A stretch of DNA of 64,000 nucleotides from Nostoc indistinguendum CM1-VF10 (GCA_019359215.1 JAHHHS010000030.1:1-64000); one strand, 5' to 3'. Counted from the first letter of the stretch, positions 17,023-26,342 are shown. Notes: a model not told the origin generated them from the letters alone. Numbers and translations: made by a program.

Positions 17023-18297
17023 CTAAATTAGTGCCTGAGCAACTACTGCCGAAAGTGACTCATTAACCGCTTGCTTCAACAATTCAGCTTTATCGGTCTG
17101 TTCCCAAGGTAACTCTAAATCAGACCGCCCAAAATGACCATAAGCCGCAACGTCCTGATAAAAACGTCCGCCTCGTTCACTCGGTAAGTTGCGTAAGTTG
17201 AAGGTATGGATAATCCCTGCTGGACGCAGTTCAAAGTACTTGTTGATTAATTCCAGTAAGGTTTCTTCATCGACTTTACCAGTGCCAAAGGTATCCACCA
17301 GAATGCTTGTTGGTCGTGCTACGCCAATAGCATAAGATAGCTGGATTTCAACTTTTTCTGCTAAACCGGCGGCGACAATGTTTTTCGCCACATAACGAGC
17401 CGCATAGGCAGCAGAACGGTCTACCTTTGTGGGGTCTTTGCCAGAAAAAGCGCCGCCACCATGCCGTGAATAACCACCGTAGGTGTCAACAATTATTTTC
17501 CGTCCTGTCAGACCAGAGTCTCCTTGAGGACCACCAACGACAAATTTGCCAGTGGGGTTGACTAGAAAACGTGTCTCTTTATTAGGCTTAACTTCAATGT
17601 CGCCAAAAACAGGTTCGACCACTGCTGACCAAAGGTCTTGTTTAATTTTGGCTTGTACAGCCGCCTCATCTGTGATTTCCCCAATAGTAGCCGTATGCTG
17701 GGTAGAAATTAGAATTGTATCAATGCCTACTGGTTGCCCATCTTCGTAAACCACAGTTACTTGGGTTTTACCGTCAGGACGCAGGTATGATAGTTCACCT
17801 GTTTTGCGAACTGCTGCTAATCGGCGAGCAATGCGGTGAGCAAGACTGATGGGTAAGGGCATCAGTTCTGGTGTTTCGTTGCTGGCAAAACCAAACATTA
17901 TACCTTGATCGCCCGCACCAATTTTGTCAAATAGCTCATCACTATCTTGCTGGCGGGTTTCTTGGGCGGTGTTAACACCTTGGGCGATATCGGGTGATTG
18001 TTCGTCTAAAGCCAGCAGAACGCTGGTGCTGTTGGCAGAAAAGCCATTATCGGCATTGGTATAGCCAATTTCGGCAATTTTTTGGCGGGCGATATTGACG
18101 AAATTCACATTGGCTTTGGTGGTTATTTCACCAGTGATTAGCACCAAACCAGTATTAACTACTACTTCAGCCGCGACACGGCTGCTGGGGTCTTGTGTCA
18201 ATAGGGCATCCAGAATAGTATCAGAAATCTGATCGCAGATTTTATCTGGATGACCTTCGGTGACTGACTCGGAGGTAAATAAATATCGACGAGACAA
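17023..18297 (-). CDS. metK: S-adenosylmethionine synthetase
   Basis: 424 residues. SESVTEGHPDKICDQISD is the N-terminal ATP/methionine site, GAGDQGIMFGFA is the ATP-binding motif, and GGGAFSGKDPTKVDRSAAYA is the phosphate-binding P-loop-like signature. It makes SAM from methionine and ATP in the cytoplasm. ATG 18297 is preceded by AGGAGG at ideal spacing. No SAM or SAH riboswitch was recognised upstream. Instead, a 155-bp MITE-like element begins 67 bases before the start codon, so promoter elements may lie within or beyond that element. Confidence 0.97.
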   Translation of the reverse strand: MSRRYLFTSESVTEGHPDKICDQISDTILDALLTQDPSSRVAAEVVVNTGLVLITGEITTKANVNFVNIARQKIAEIGYTNADNGFSANSTSVLLALDEQSPDIAQGVNTAQETRQQDSDELFDKIGAGDQGIMFGFASNETPELMPLPISLAHRIARRLAAVRKTGELSYLRPDGKTQVTVVYEDGQPVGIDTILISTQHTATIGEITDEAAVQAKIKQDLWSAVVEPVFGDIEVKPNKETRFLVNPTGKFVVGGPQGDSGLTGRKIIVDTYGGYSRHGGGAFSGKDPTKVDRSAAYAARYVAKNIVAAGLAEKVEIQLSYAIGVARPTSILVDTFGTGKVDEETLLELINKYFELRPAGIIHTFNLRNLPSERGGRFYQDVAAYGHFGRSDLELPWEQTDKAELLKQAVNESLSAVVAQALI

Positions 18298-18364
18298 AGG
18301 AAATTCCTCCTGACTTGAGTTTTTTAGCTGATTAAATGTAGTATTTAGTTCAACTACTTAATTT

Positions 18365-18519
18365 AACGTGAGTTCAATGAACCTCTCCCAAACTTGAAGC
18401 AAAGCTCAGGTTTGTGCCTCTAGGACTCGAAGAGGGACGGTTTTAGGTAGTAAAATATTTAAGAGGTTTTTTGATTCAGCTCCTTAGGCAAACACTACAT
18501 AAGCCGTCGAACTCACGTT
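18365..18519. mobile_element. MITE-like element in the metK leader, sharing ends with the IS at position 1
   Basis: The ends are AACGTGAGTTC (18365-18375) and GAACTCACGTT (18509-18519), perfect inverted repeats. They are flanked by the 5-base direct repeat AATTT (18360-18364 and 18520-18524). The right end, GTCGAACTCACGTT, is identical to the IS right end at 112-125. At 155 bp there is no coding capacity, as expected for a non-autonomous derivative mobilised by that transposase. Confidence 0.75.
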
Positions 18520-18663
18520 AATTTATGAAATCATAACAATATTTATACTTCAGTAGTTAGTATCTTCTTGATATTAATAAAAACCACTAGCCATAAGGTA
18601 AGTATCTGTAAAGAAGATAAATCTATGCTAATTATTTTATGAGGCAAATGTATTTAATAACAC

Positions 18664-18692
18664 AAAAAAGGAGGCACCCAAAAGTGCCCCCC
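18664..18692 (-). terminator. Rho-independent terminator of prk
   Basis: On the minus strand GGGGGCAC and GTGCCTCC form an eight-base stem with one G-T pair and a loop of TTTTGG, followed by TTTTTTG. It begins about 29 bases after the prk stop. Confidence 0.88.
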
Positions 18693-18720
18693 ACAAACTT
18701 TGACACAAGCACTGCTGCTT

Positions 18721-19725
18721 TTAAACCTGAACCGCTAACTTTGCCTCCGCAGCTGTCAACCGTTCATAAGCAGCACGCATTTTCAAACCTGTAAGCACTT
18801 GGAAGAAACCAGTACCATTATTAGAACCTGGATACTCGCGGTGCTGAAGTAACAAGTGAGTCAATTCACCCTGATATTTAGTGGATGTATTGCTGAGATG
18901 GGTTTCGATGTAAATTACTTCTTCCAAATTGTCAAATTGACCATCTACCTCTAGTACTGAGACATAGCGACCGTAGTAAACATCTGAACCGTAGTATAGT
19001 TGCATACCAGGATAAGAACAGGTCAGTTTGCGTCCACAGGGAGTCCAATTAATTGTTGACCCCTCATCAAACAGGTATGTTGGATCAAAGCCTTCCTTAC
19101 CTTCCCTTTGGAGCATACGTACTCTTAAGACTCTTCGCTCTGTATCGTTTTTGATTAAGTTAGTAGGTAATACTTGGAGAACTACATCGGCAAATTCTCT
19201 TTGTGGTTCGATAAACTTTTCAAAGTCAGGTTTGCGGGAATTGATTTGCGCTAAGACATCTTCGTAGCGATGACCGCGTTCAGCCATATCTCGCTGGATT
19301 TTCCATGCAATTTTGACTTCATCGCTAATGTCAAAATAAACACTAAAGTCAATTAGCGATCGCACCCGCTCATCATATAAAGGATGCAGCCCTTCAACAA
19401 CTATAATGTGATTCGGCTCTATCCGCTCTGGCGGATCAATCATGCCAGTTTCGTGGTTATAAATCGGCTTATCAATCGCTTGACCACTTTTGAGCGCTTT
19501 AATTTGCTCATACATCAGGTCAAAATTGTTTGCTCTAGGGTCTAATGCCGTTATCCCAGTTTCTTTACGCTGTTTGCGATCTAGAGAATGATAGTCATCC
19601 AAGCAAATGACTGTCATTAAATCTTCACCAAACAAATCTATCAAACGACGCAAAAACGTAGATTTCCCGCACCCAGAGTCTCCGGCTACTCCAATCAGTA
19701 CCACGCGTTCCGGCTTATTTGTCAT
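18721..19725 (-). CDS. prk: Phosphoribulokinase
   Basis: 334 residues. GDSGCGKST (16-24) is the P-loop. Cys19 and Cys41 form the N-terminal redox pair and Cys230/Cys236 (TPCGRKLTC) the C-terminal pair, both as in cyanobacterial PRK regulated by thioredoxin and the CP12-GAPDH complex. It phosphorylates ribulose-5-phosphate to ribulose-1,5-bisphosphate, the Rubisco substrate, linking it functionally with the ccm/NDH-1 locus some 6 kb away. The ATG is preceded by GGAG (TTTTAGAGGAGATTT). It is monocistronic, judging by the terminator downstream and the long gap upstream. Confidence 0.97.
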   Translation of the reverse strand: MTNKPERVVLIGVAGDSGCGKSTFLRRLIDLFGEDLMTVICLDDYHSLDRKQRKETGITALDPRANNFDLMYEQIKALKSGQAIDKPIYNHETGMIDPPERIEPNHIIVVEGLHPLYDERVRSLIDFSVYFDISDEVKIAWKIQRDMAERGHRYEDVLAQINSRKPDFEKFIEPQREFADVVLQVLPTNLIKNDTERRVLRVRMLQREGKEGFDPTYLFDEGSTINWTPCGRKLTCSYPGMQLYYGSDVYYGRYVSVLEVDGQFDNLEEVIYIETHLSNTSTKYQGELTHLLLQHREYPGSNNGTGFFQVLTGLKMRAAYERLTAAEAKLAVQV

Positions 19726-21286
19726 AAATCTCCTCTAAAATACTAAAATTGTGTCAATATTTTTTCACACAGCAGATTCTGAAGCCAGGAGTTTACCACT
19801 TTGGTTTATCCTGCGTTCTTGCTACCTAGCACATCTATAAGACACCAAGCGGGTAGACAACAAAGGAGACAGGAGACAGGAGGCAGGAGGCAGGAGGTAG
19901 GAGTAACCAATGTTTAAAAGTATGGGAATTAAGCTGTAGACACCTTTTATATAGCGCCACTTTTCGCTCAATACAGTTCTTATTTTTAAACTGGGCTTTT
20001 GACCGAGAATAAAATTTTCATTCATACTTCTTTCCTCCTGCCTTCTGCCCTCTACCTCCTGTCTTCTCTTATAAGTTGCTACTCGTCGGACTAGCCTGAA
20101 TTTTGGTGCCGGTAAGTATTTAATCCTAGTGATATATTTGATTTTAACAGAAGGGGGTATCCCATACAAGATTGCTGTCAAGAAGAATTAGCGTAGTTCA
20201 TGAATCATTTTTTTGTTGATTTAGTTGTTAATTTAAAAATGGGGATCAGCACCGCCCATCAGCGTTGCACCATTATCAGTCTGCTACTTGTGACTCTATA
20301 TAATCAGAACTATAAGGTATAATTTATTATTGCTGTGAATTTTCTAATGCTCCTAAATTGTAATTCCTGCTCGACAATACCTAAGATATTCAGGCTCTTG
20401 CGTTGGTTTTATGGTATGGCATTAAAATAGCCATTTTATAGAAAGGTTCAAAAATTTAAAATCCAGTCATAGCAAGGAATATAGGCTCTGATTAGGTTTT
20501 ATTTATTATTCGACTCCATAAAAAGAACTGAAGAGCCGATATTCAAAGCAAAAATCTATCCAACGAATGAGCAAAAAACTTGCATTAGTCAAAATATTGG
20601 CTGTAAATTTATGGATATGCTCATATAGAAGCATTGACATTATGACAAACTACTAATATGGGTTGACAGATTTTTCACATCAAGTGAAACTAATTATAGT
20701 TGCTTCAACTACGGTTATCTCTGTTGTTATGTTTGTAGCTAGAGTTGTCCTAATGATGTAATTATCTTTAGACAGGTCATGAATATAGCTAACAATATTC
20801 CGAGAGAGAATTAGATTTGGAAAAGTAAAACCAATCGGAAGAACACCTTCCGGGATTGGCATTTTCCGGTTTAAACCTTTGGAGTAACTAAGCACAACCG
20901 CGATTTTTAGAAGTCAACTCAGCACTAGCTTCCACTAATCGAAGCAGGCTTCCTACAATATCTGCCCTTTTAAGTTGCTCATTGGGTAGTAAGGTAAAAA
21001 CTATCTCCCTGAAGCGGTTGGTAGTTAACGAAAAAAAGATTAAATTGACTCTTTATTAACATTCTCCACAAGACTTATCCTTTACCTTAGAAGGTGAACA
21101 GGTGTGTTTTTTGCTATGCCTGCATGTCTTTGGTGAGTGTACTTAGCAAGGCGTTAATTTAATGATGCCGTTTTTCCTTCAGGGTCAGTTTTGTGAAACG
21201 AAAATCCGGTAAACTAAAGCTGGCAAGGTAGGGGAATAGTTTTTTTCTAAACAACGGTTAAGTAAATTATCGGAGTGGTAGAACGA
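19726..21286. other. 1.5-kb gene-free region between prk and petH
   Basis: It holds a GGAG(A/G)CA heptamer array (about 19864-19905) and its inverted counterpart (about 20034-20070), which frame about 210 bases and could fold on each other. A minus-strand frame at 20680-20895 (71 residues) is open but unrecognised. The last 300 bases should contain the petH promoter(s). I looked for a GTA-N8-TAC NtcA site in this leader and saw none. Confidence 0.5.
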
Positions 21287-22555
21287 ATGTACAATCAAGG
21301 TGCTGTTGAGGGTGCTGCCAACACAGAATTAGGTAGCCGCATCTTCCTCTATGAAGTGGTGGGTTTGCGTCAGAGCGAAGAAACTGATCAAACTAACTAC
21401 CCAATTCGTAAAAGTGGCAGTGTGTTCATCAAAGTGCCTTACAACCGCATGAATCAAGAAATGCGACGTATCACTCGTCTAGGCGGCACAATTGTTAGCA
21501 TCCAGCCTGTAACTGCTCTAGAATCAGTTAATGGTAAAGCCTCATTTGGGAATGCTAACAGTGAAGGGAATGGTAAAGCCACACCTGTGAATGCTCATAG
21601 TGCTGAAGAGAACAAGGACAAGAAAGGCAACACCATGACTCAAGCGAAAGCCAAAAAAGACCACGGTGACGTTCCTGTTAACACTTACCGCCCCAATGCT
21701 CCGTTTATTGGTAAGGTAATATCTAATGAACCGCTAGTCAAAGAAGGCGGTATTGGTATTGTTCAACACCTTAAATTTGACCTATCTGGCAGTAATTTGA
21801 AGTATATAGAAGGTCAAAGTATTGGGATTATTCCACCAGGAGTAGACAAGAACGGTAAGCCGGAAAAACTCAGACTATATTCCATCGCCTCAACTCGTCA
21901 TGGCGATGACGTAGATGATAAAACAGTATCACTGTGCGTCCGCCAATTGGAGTACAAGCACCCAGAAACTAGCGAAACAGTCTACGGTGTTTGCTCTACG
22001 CACCTGTGTTTCCTCAAGCCAGGGGAAGAGGTAAAAATTACAGGGCCTGTGGGTAAGGAAATGTTGTTACCCAATGACCCTGAAGCTAATGTAATTATGA
22101 TGGCAACCGGAACAGGTATTGCTCCCATGCGCGCTTACTTGTGGCGGCAGTTTAAAGATGCAGAAAGAGCGGCTAACCCAGAATACCAATTTAAAGGATT
22201 TTCTTGGTTAATATTTGGTGTACCAACAACTCCAAACCTCTTATATAAGGAAGAACTGGAAGAAATTCAACAAAAATATCCTGATAACTTCCGCCTCACT
22301 GCTGCTATCAGCCGCGAACAGAAAAATCCCCAAGGCGGTAGAATGTATATTCAAGACCGCGTAGCAGAACATGCTGATGAATTGTGGCAGTTGATTAAAA
22401 ATGAAAAAACCCACACCTACATCTGCGGTTTGCGCGGTATGGAAGAAGGTATCGATGCAGCCTTAACTGCTGCTGCTGCTAAGGAAGGCGTAACCTGGAG
22501 TGATTACCAAAAGCAACTCAAGAAAGGCGGTCGCTGGCACGTAGAAACTTACTAA
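21287..22555 (+). CDS. petH: Ferredoxin-NADP+ reductase, three-domain phycobilisome-bound form
   Basis: 422 residues from ATG 21287 (MYNQGAVEGAANTELGSR), which matches remembered Nostoc PetH; a GTG at 21275 is an upstream alternative. Residues about 15-75 (SRIFLYEVVG, GSVFIKVPYNRMNQEMRRI) form a CpcD-like linker domain that docks on phycobilisomes. A variable hinge follows, then the catalytic part: LRLYSIASTRHGD binds FAD, and MATGTGIAPMRAYLWR with the C-terminal WHVETY form the NADP site. It transfers electrons from photosystem I-reduced ferredoxin to NADP+. An internal start at 21635 probably yields the short, soluble isoform. Confidence 0.97.
   Translation: MYNQGAVEGAANTELGSRIFLYEVVGLRQSEETDQTNYPIRKSGSVFIKVPYNRMNQEMRRITRLGGTIVSIQPVTALESVNGKASFGNANSEGNGKATPVNAHSAEENKDKKGNTMTQAKAKKDHGDVPVNTYRPNAPFIGKVISNEPLVKEGGIGIVQHLKFDLSGSNLKYIEGQSIGIIPPGVDKNGKPEKLRLYSIASTRHGDDVDDKTVSLCVRQLEYKHPETSETVYGVCSTHLCFLKPGEEVKITGPVGKEMLLPNDPEANVIMMATGTGIAPMRAYLWRQFKDAERAANPEYQFKGFSWLIFGVPTTPNLLYKEELEEIQQKYPDNFRLTAAISREQKNPQGGRMYIQDRVAEHADELWQLIKNEKTHTYICGLRGMEEGIDAALTAAAAKEGVTWSDYQKQLKKGGRWHVETY
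21624..21637 (+). promoter_or_regulatory. Internal ribosome binding site and ATG for the short FNR isoform
   Basis: AGAAAGG precedes an in-frame ATG at 21635-21637 (codon 117), encoding MTQAKAKKDHGDVPVN. The well-studied 36-kDa Anabaena FNR begins TQAKAK, so this ATG fits the known start of the linker-free form, used under heterotrophic or nitrogen-starved conditions in cyanobacteria. Confidence 0.65.
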
Positions 22556-22557
22556 AT

Positions 22558-22612
22558 TTAGTCATTAGTCATTAGTCATTAACAAAGGACAAATGACAAA
22601 GGACAAATGACA
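22558..22612. repeat. Heptamer short tandem repeats (GTCATTA / GACAAAG)
   Basis: Three GTCATTA units are followed by alternating GGACAAATGACAAA units after petH. The halves are roughly complementary, so the transcript could form a hairpin. Confidence 0.75.
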
Positions 22613-22684
22613 AAGGAAGCAGGATAATCAGTAGGTAGGGCAAACGCTCTACCTACAATTGTTATTGGTGAAATTGGGTGCAAA

Positions 22685-23971
22685 ATGGGTGTGAAACTAG
22701 GAATACTGGGATTAGGCACCGTGGGAACGGGAACAGTGCAGTTGTTGCAAGATAGCGCTGGGCGTCACCCATTGTTGCAAGAGATAGAAATCTATCGGGT
22801 AGGAGTGCGATCGCTCGATAAACCCCGTGCAGTAGAATTGTCTACGGAAGTCTTAACTACAGATTTAGAAGCTATTGTCAACGACCCGGCGGTACATATA
22901 ATTGTAGAAGTGATGGGCGGACTGGAGCCGACGCGATCGCTAATCCTCAAAGCTTTAAGTAATGGTAAGCACGTAGTCACCGCCAATAAAGCAGCGATCG
23001 CCCGCTTTGGGGCGGAAATTTTCACAACTGCTAATCAAGCTGGCGTATACGTCATGTTAGAAGCTGCTGTGGGTGGTGGGATTCCGGTGATTCAACCGTT
23101 GAGACAGTCTTTAAGTGTTAACCGTATTCATACTGTAACTGGCATCGTTAACGGTACAACTAACTACATCCTGACACGGATGCAAACAGAAGGCAGCAAC
23201 TTCAATGATGTACTAGCTGATGCCCAGCGATTGGGTTATGCTGAGGCTGACCCAACAGCCGATGTCGATGGCTTAGACGCAGCAGATAAAATTGCCATCC
23301 TGGCATCATTAGGCTTTGGTGGACGCATCAACTTACAAGATGTTTATACTGAGGGCATTCGGCAAGTGAGCAAGACAGATATTGCCTACGCCGAAAAATT
23401 AGGATTTGTGATTAAATTGTTAGCGATCGCTAAACGTGATACTCCCTCATCTCCTCTCTCTGTGAGAGTTCATCCCACATTAGTGCCTCAAGCGCACCCT
23501 TTAGCTAGCATCAATGGCGTTTACAATGCCATTCTTGTGGAAGGAGAACCAATTGGGCAAGTAATGTTTTTTGGCCCCGGTGCTGGTGCTGGTGCAACCG
23601 CCAGTGCTGTGACATCAGATATTTTGAATTTAGTTGCTGTCCTCAAAACCAATACAGCAGTTGCAAATCCCTTATTAACTTGTGGACATCAGGAATATTG
23701 CCAAATTGCGCCAATGGCAGAATTGATAACTCGGTTTTACGCGCGTTTCCTCACCAATGACCAACCTGGAGTTATCGGTAAATTGGGGACTTGCTTTGGT
23801 AACTATGGCGTTAGCTTAGAGTCAATTGTCCAAACTGGCTTTCAAGGGGAACTCGCAGAGATTGTGGTTGTTACCCATGATGTGCCAGAAGGTAATTTTA
23901 GGCAAGCTTTGGCAGAAATTCAGAATTTGTCAGCAATCGAAAGCATTCCCAGCTTACTGCGTGTACTTTGA
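22685..23971 (+). CDS. hom: Homoserine dehydrogenase
   Basis: 428 residues. LGILGLGTVGTGTVQLL binds NAD(P)H. VVTANKAAIARFG and GIVNGTTNYILTRM are the homoserine dehydrogenase signatures, with GYAEADPTADVDGLDAADK supplying the catalytic region. The last 80 residues (GVIGKLGTCFGNYGVSLESI) form an ACT domain for feedback by an amino acid, normally threonine. It reduces aspartate semialdehyde to homoserine for threonine and methionine. It stands alone between petH and a Uma2 gene, preceded by repeats and an unremarkable leader. Confidence 0.97.
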   Translation: MGVKLGILGLGTVGTGTVQLLQDSAGRHPLLQEIEIYRVGVRSLDKPRAVELSTEVLTTDLEAIVNDPAVHIIVEVMGGLEPTRSLILKALSNGKHVVTANKAAIARFGAEIFTTANQAGVYVMLEAAVGGGIPVIQPLRQSLSVNRIHTVTGIVNGTTNYILTRMQTEGSNFNDVLADAQRLGYAEADPTADVDGLDAADKIAILASLGFGGRINLQDVYTEGIRQVSKTDIAYAEKLGFVIKLLAIAKRDTPSSPLSVRVHPTLVPQAHPLASINGVYNAILVEGEPIGQVMFFGPGAGAGATASAVTSDILNLVAVLKTNTAVANPLLTCGHQEYCQIAPMAELITRFYARFLTNDQPGVIGKLGTCFGNYGVSLESIVQTGFQGELAEIVVVTHDVPEGNFRQALAEIQNLSAIESIPSLLRVL

Positions 23972-24133
23972 GATTAGTCGGGAGTGAAGCTCGTTAACTT
24001 GCTTTGCTCCAATTTTTAATTACCCCAAAGGATTACAATCTTCATTTTATACAAACCAAGTTGTGAGTAAAACTTGGTTAACTACGCAAGCTAAACTAAA
24101 AAATAAACTTCACCCCAGCGCGAGGCTAGACCT

Positions 24134-24835
24134 ATGACCTCTGCAACTGATCCATCCACCGCCCTTACCCCGTTCCCAGACCATACGCAGCTGCCTGAGT
24201 CTGATGGTACTTTCGTGAAAAACTTTCAGGAACATCCCCAAAGCATTCTCCTAACAGACTCGATTAAACCGATATTGCAAAAACGTCATCCTGATGGGCA
24301 ATACTGTATTGGTCAAGATAGCGGTATCTACTGGCGGATTACTGACCCCCCAGAAAAAGGCGCAGAAGCATCTGACTGGTTTTATGTAGGGAATGTACCA
24401 CCTACTCTTGATGGACAAACGCGCAGGTCTTATGTATTATGGCGAGAGTTTCTTGCCCCATTGATTGCCTTGGAATTTGTCTCTGGCAATGGTAGTGAGG
24501 AGCGAGATAAAACTCCTTGGAAGGGGAAATTTTGGATTTATGAGCAAGTGATTCGTCCTCCCTTCTACGGCATTTATGAAGTGAATAAAGCCAGTGTGGA
24601 AGTTTATGAATTAATTGGTGGACAATATCAGTTATTAACCGCAAATGAACGCGGACATTATCCCATACATCCTTTAGGAGTTGAGTTAGGGATTTGGCAG
24701 GGACGATATTATAATATGGAATTACCTTGGCTACGCTGGTGGGATTTACAAGGTAATTTGTTGTTGACTGGTGAAGAAAGAGCCGATCGCTTGACTGCCC
24801 AATTGCGATCGCTTGGTATCGAACCAGAAGCCTAG
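24134..24835 (+). CDS. Uma2-family protein (DUF820, PD-(D/E)XK nuclease fold)
   Basis: 233 residues. SDWFYVGNVPP, IALEFVSGNGSEERDKTP and GKFWIYEQVI are the order and spacing typical of the Uma2 family, which has expanded enormously in cyanobacteria and whose fold is that of restriction-type nucleases. The Asp, Glu and Lys of a possible metal site are present (DWFY, LEFV, GKFW), but enzymatic activity is unproven for the family. The C-terminus is helical and ends in the usual DRLTAQLRSLGIEPE. The second member in this window (39809) is of a different subtype, with the PDFFVVLG motif. Confidence 0.88.
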   Translation: MTSATDPSTALTPFPDHTQLPESDGTFVKNFQEHPQSILLTDSIKPILQKRHPDGQYCIGQDSGIYWRITDPPEKGAEASDWFYVGNVPPTLDGQTRRSYVLWREFLAPLIALEFVSGNGSEERDKTPWKGKFWIYEQVIRPPFYGIYEVNKASVEVYELIGGQYQLLTANERGHYPIHPLGVELGIWQGRYYNMELPWLRWWDLQGNLLLTGEERADRLTAQLRSLGIEPEA

Positions 24836-24931
24836 ATTTTTGGATGAAGGTTTATAGCAAGAGTTACTGACACAAGACACCAATCGCTTAAACAAGTTTG
24901 TCAGAGGTTTGCCGCGATCGCTATCATAAGC

Positions 24932-25186
24932 TCACTTAATCATCTCTCCAACAATGATTGACGTATCATCGTAGCGTTTTTGCGGACAATGGGTAAATTC
25001 TCCTGTCTGATTCAGCAATTTAGAAATACTAGGAACGCAATAAGTTCGCATCAAAGCAACTTTGAGCGATCGCGTCATATCCCAAGGAAACTCATAGCCA
25101 TTCATCAAGTTATAAATCCGGCAATGATCTTGCACTGGATCAAGTTGCTGAATTAGATGAAAATTTTTATAGCGATTGAGAAGCAT
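24932..25186 (-). pseudogene. N-terminal remnant of an MpaB/DUF2236-type oxygenase gene
   Basis: 84 residues starting MLLNRYKNFHLIQQLDP and including YEFPWDMTRSLKVALMRTYCVP and HCPQKRYDDTSIIVGEMI. These read like the first third of cyanobacterial DUF2236 (MpaB/rubber-oxygenase-like) proteins of about 280 residues. The frame stops at 24932 and no remaining domain follows, so the gene appears truncated by deletion. It lies 25 bases downstream of the cup gene on the same strand and may be co-transcribed. If the family call is wrong it could be a short intact gene. Confidence 0.55.
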
Positions 25187-25211
25187 CTGAAATTTCTCTG
25201 TATAAATTCAG

Positions 25212-26342
25212 TTATTTATTCACATCCAGCAACCGCGAAGTTTCTAACCGACTCATCCACTTCTCTAAATAAACTCGATTACCTTTTTCTTCATTTGGAT
25301 CTTTAGTATCCAAAGGATAAGGCATCAGTCCCAAAATCGTTGCTGTCGTTACGCAAAACATCGATTTTTGGAAACTCATACAAATTTGTACCCGCAAATC
25401 ATCTTCACCTCGGAGACTGCGACGATAAATTTCGTGCAAATACTCTGGAAGATAATGACGCATATCCTGCATCAACAAGGTGGGAGGAATACCCGCGCCG
25501 CCGATGGGTAAAGGATCAGCATACAATGCGCCATATTCAAATCGCGTTTGATCTGGGGGAATTTGATATCCTTGGGCGTTGTATGAAACTGTACCGTGAA
25601 AAGGAGTTCCCCGGAAAAATACTGCTTCTACATAAGGTATTGCTGTATCTGCTAAAAATGTCAAACCAACGCTTTTGGGAATAATTTCATAGACCTCACC
25701 TCGAATTTTGACGGCGTAGGTAATTGGGTTTGATGCATTTGCCACTAACCCGGCTTTAATGTGTTCTACAACTTGGGAAATCGATTTAATTTCGCCTCGG
25801 TCGTAGCGGTCTGATAAGTTGAGGAACATATCAGCCATGACTCGCCAGAATTGACCTAAACCAGTGTAGTAAGCAGAGACACGCAAGTTTTCTGTTAAGA
25901 AATCTGGAAACAGTTGATTAATAGCCGAAATTAAGGGATTATTTTTAAATTTTGCGTTGATAACAGCTTGCGCTCTTTCTTGAAATTCTTCTGTATCTAA
26001 ATACGTATCTAGTCCGCCGCCACCGTGCCACATCATGGCTTTCATACAATACTCGGCATATTCAAAATTAATTCGGTTATGCCACCAGTGACGGAGTAAT
26101 TTCTGAAAAGAAACCTCTCCATTAAAGTATTTAAAAAATGGGAAAAATATTAAAAACTGATGCTCTGCAATATAATTAAGATTTTTTGAGTAGGCATCTA
26201 AAACTACGCCATAGCTTTTAAGAATACCAACAACTTCCAGCACATTTTCTGGATTATCGGGGAGTAACGCTTCTCCCTTTTGCAGACGTTCAATATACTC
26301 AGCTAAGGGATTGTGAACCGCTTTCTTTTTAATAGTTACCAT
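25212..26342 (-). CDS. CO2 hydration protein, CupA/CupB (ChpX/ChpY) family
   Basis: 376 residues from ATG 26342 (MVTIKKKAVHNPLAEYI), chosen because GGAGAG lies six bases upstream; the longer frame to 26429 reads through repeat DNA. Conserved-looking stretches include LRHWWHNRINFEYAEYCMKA and MMWHGGGGLDTYLDTEEF, rich in His and acidic residues. Cup proteins bind NdhF3/D3 or NdhF4/D4 in specialised NDH-1 complexes on thylakoids and convert CO2 to bicarbonate with energy from electron flow. The order ndhF-ndhD-cup on one strand fits. No cupS gene follows, which leans toward the constitutive CupB type, but the sequence alone does not settle A versus B. Confidence 0.9.
   Translation of the reverse strand: MVTIKKKAVHNPLAEYIERLQKGEALLPDNPENVLEVVGILKSYGVVLDAYSKNLNYIAEHQFLIFFPFFKYFNGEVSFQKLLRHWWHNRINFEYAEYCMKAMMWHGGGGLDTYLDTEEFQERAQAVINAKFKNNPLISAINQLFPDFLTENLRVSAYYTGLGQFWRVMADMFLNLSDRYDRGEIKSISQVVEHIKAGLVANASNPITYAVKIRGEVYEIIPKSVGLTFLADTAIPYVEAVFFRGTPFHGTVSYNAQGYQIPPDQTRFEYGALYADPLPIGGAGIPPTLLMQDMRHYLPEYLHEIYRRSLRGEDDLRVQICMSFQKSMFCVTTATILGLMPYPLDTKDPNEEKGNRVYLEKWMSRLETSRLLDVNK

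Noticed and set aside
18298..18720. SAM or SAH riboswitch before metK
   Set aside because: No recognisable SAM-I, SAM-II or SAH consensus; the leader is occupied by a MITE-like element.
20680..20895. 71-residue minus-strand frame in the prk-petH gap
   Set aside because: No recognisable domain, no clear ribosome site and AT-rich composition; left as part of the intergenic description.
20896..21286. NtcA-binding site GTA-N8-TAC upstream of petH
   Set aside because: Looked for because petH is nitrogen-regulated in Anabaena, but no sequence with correct spacing was found by eye in this stretch.
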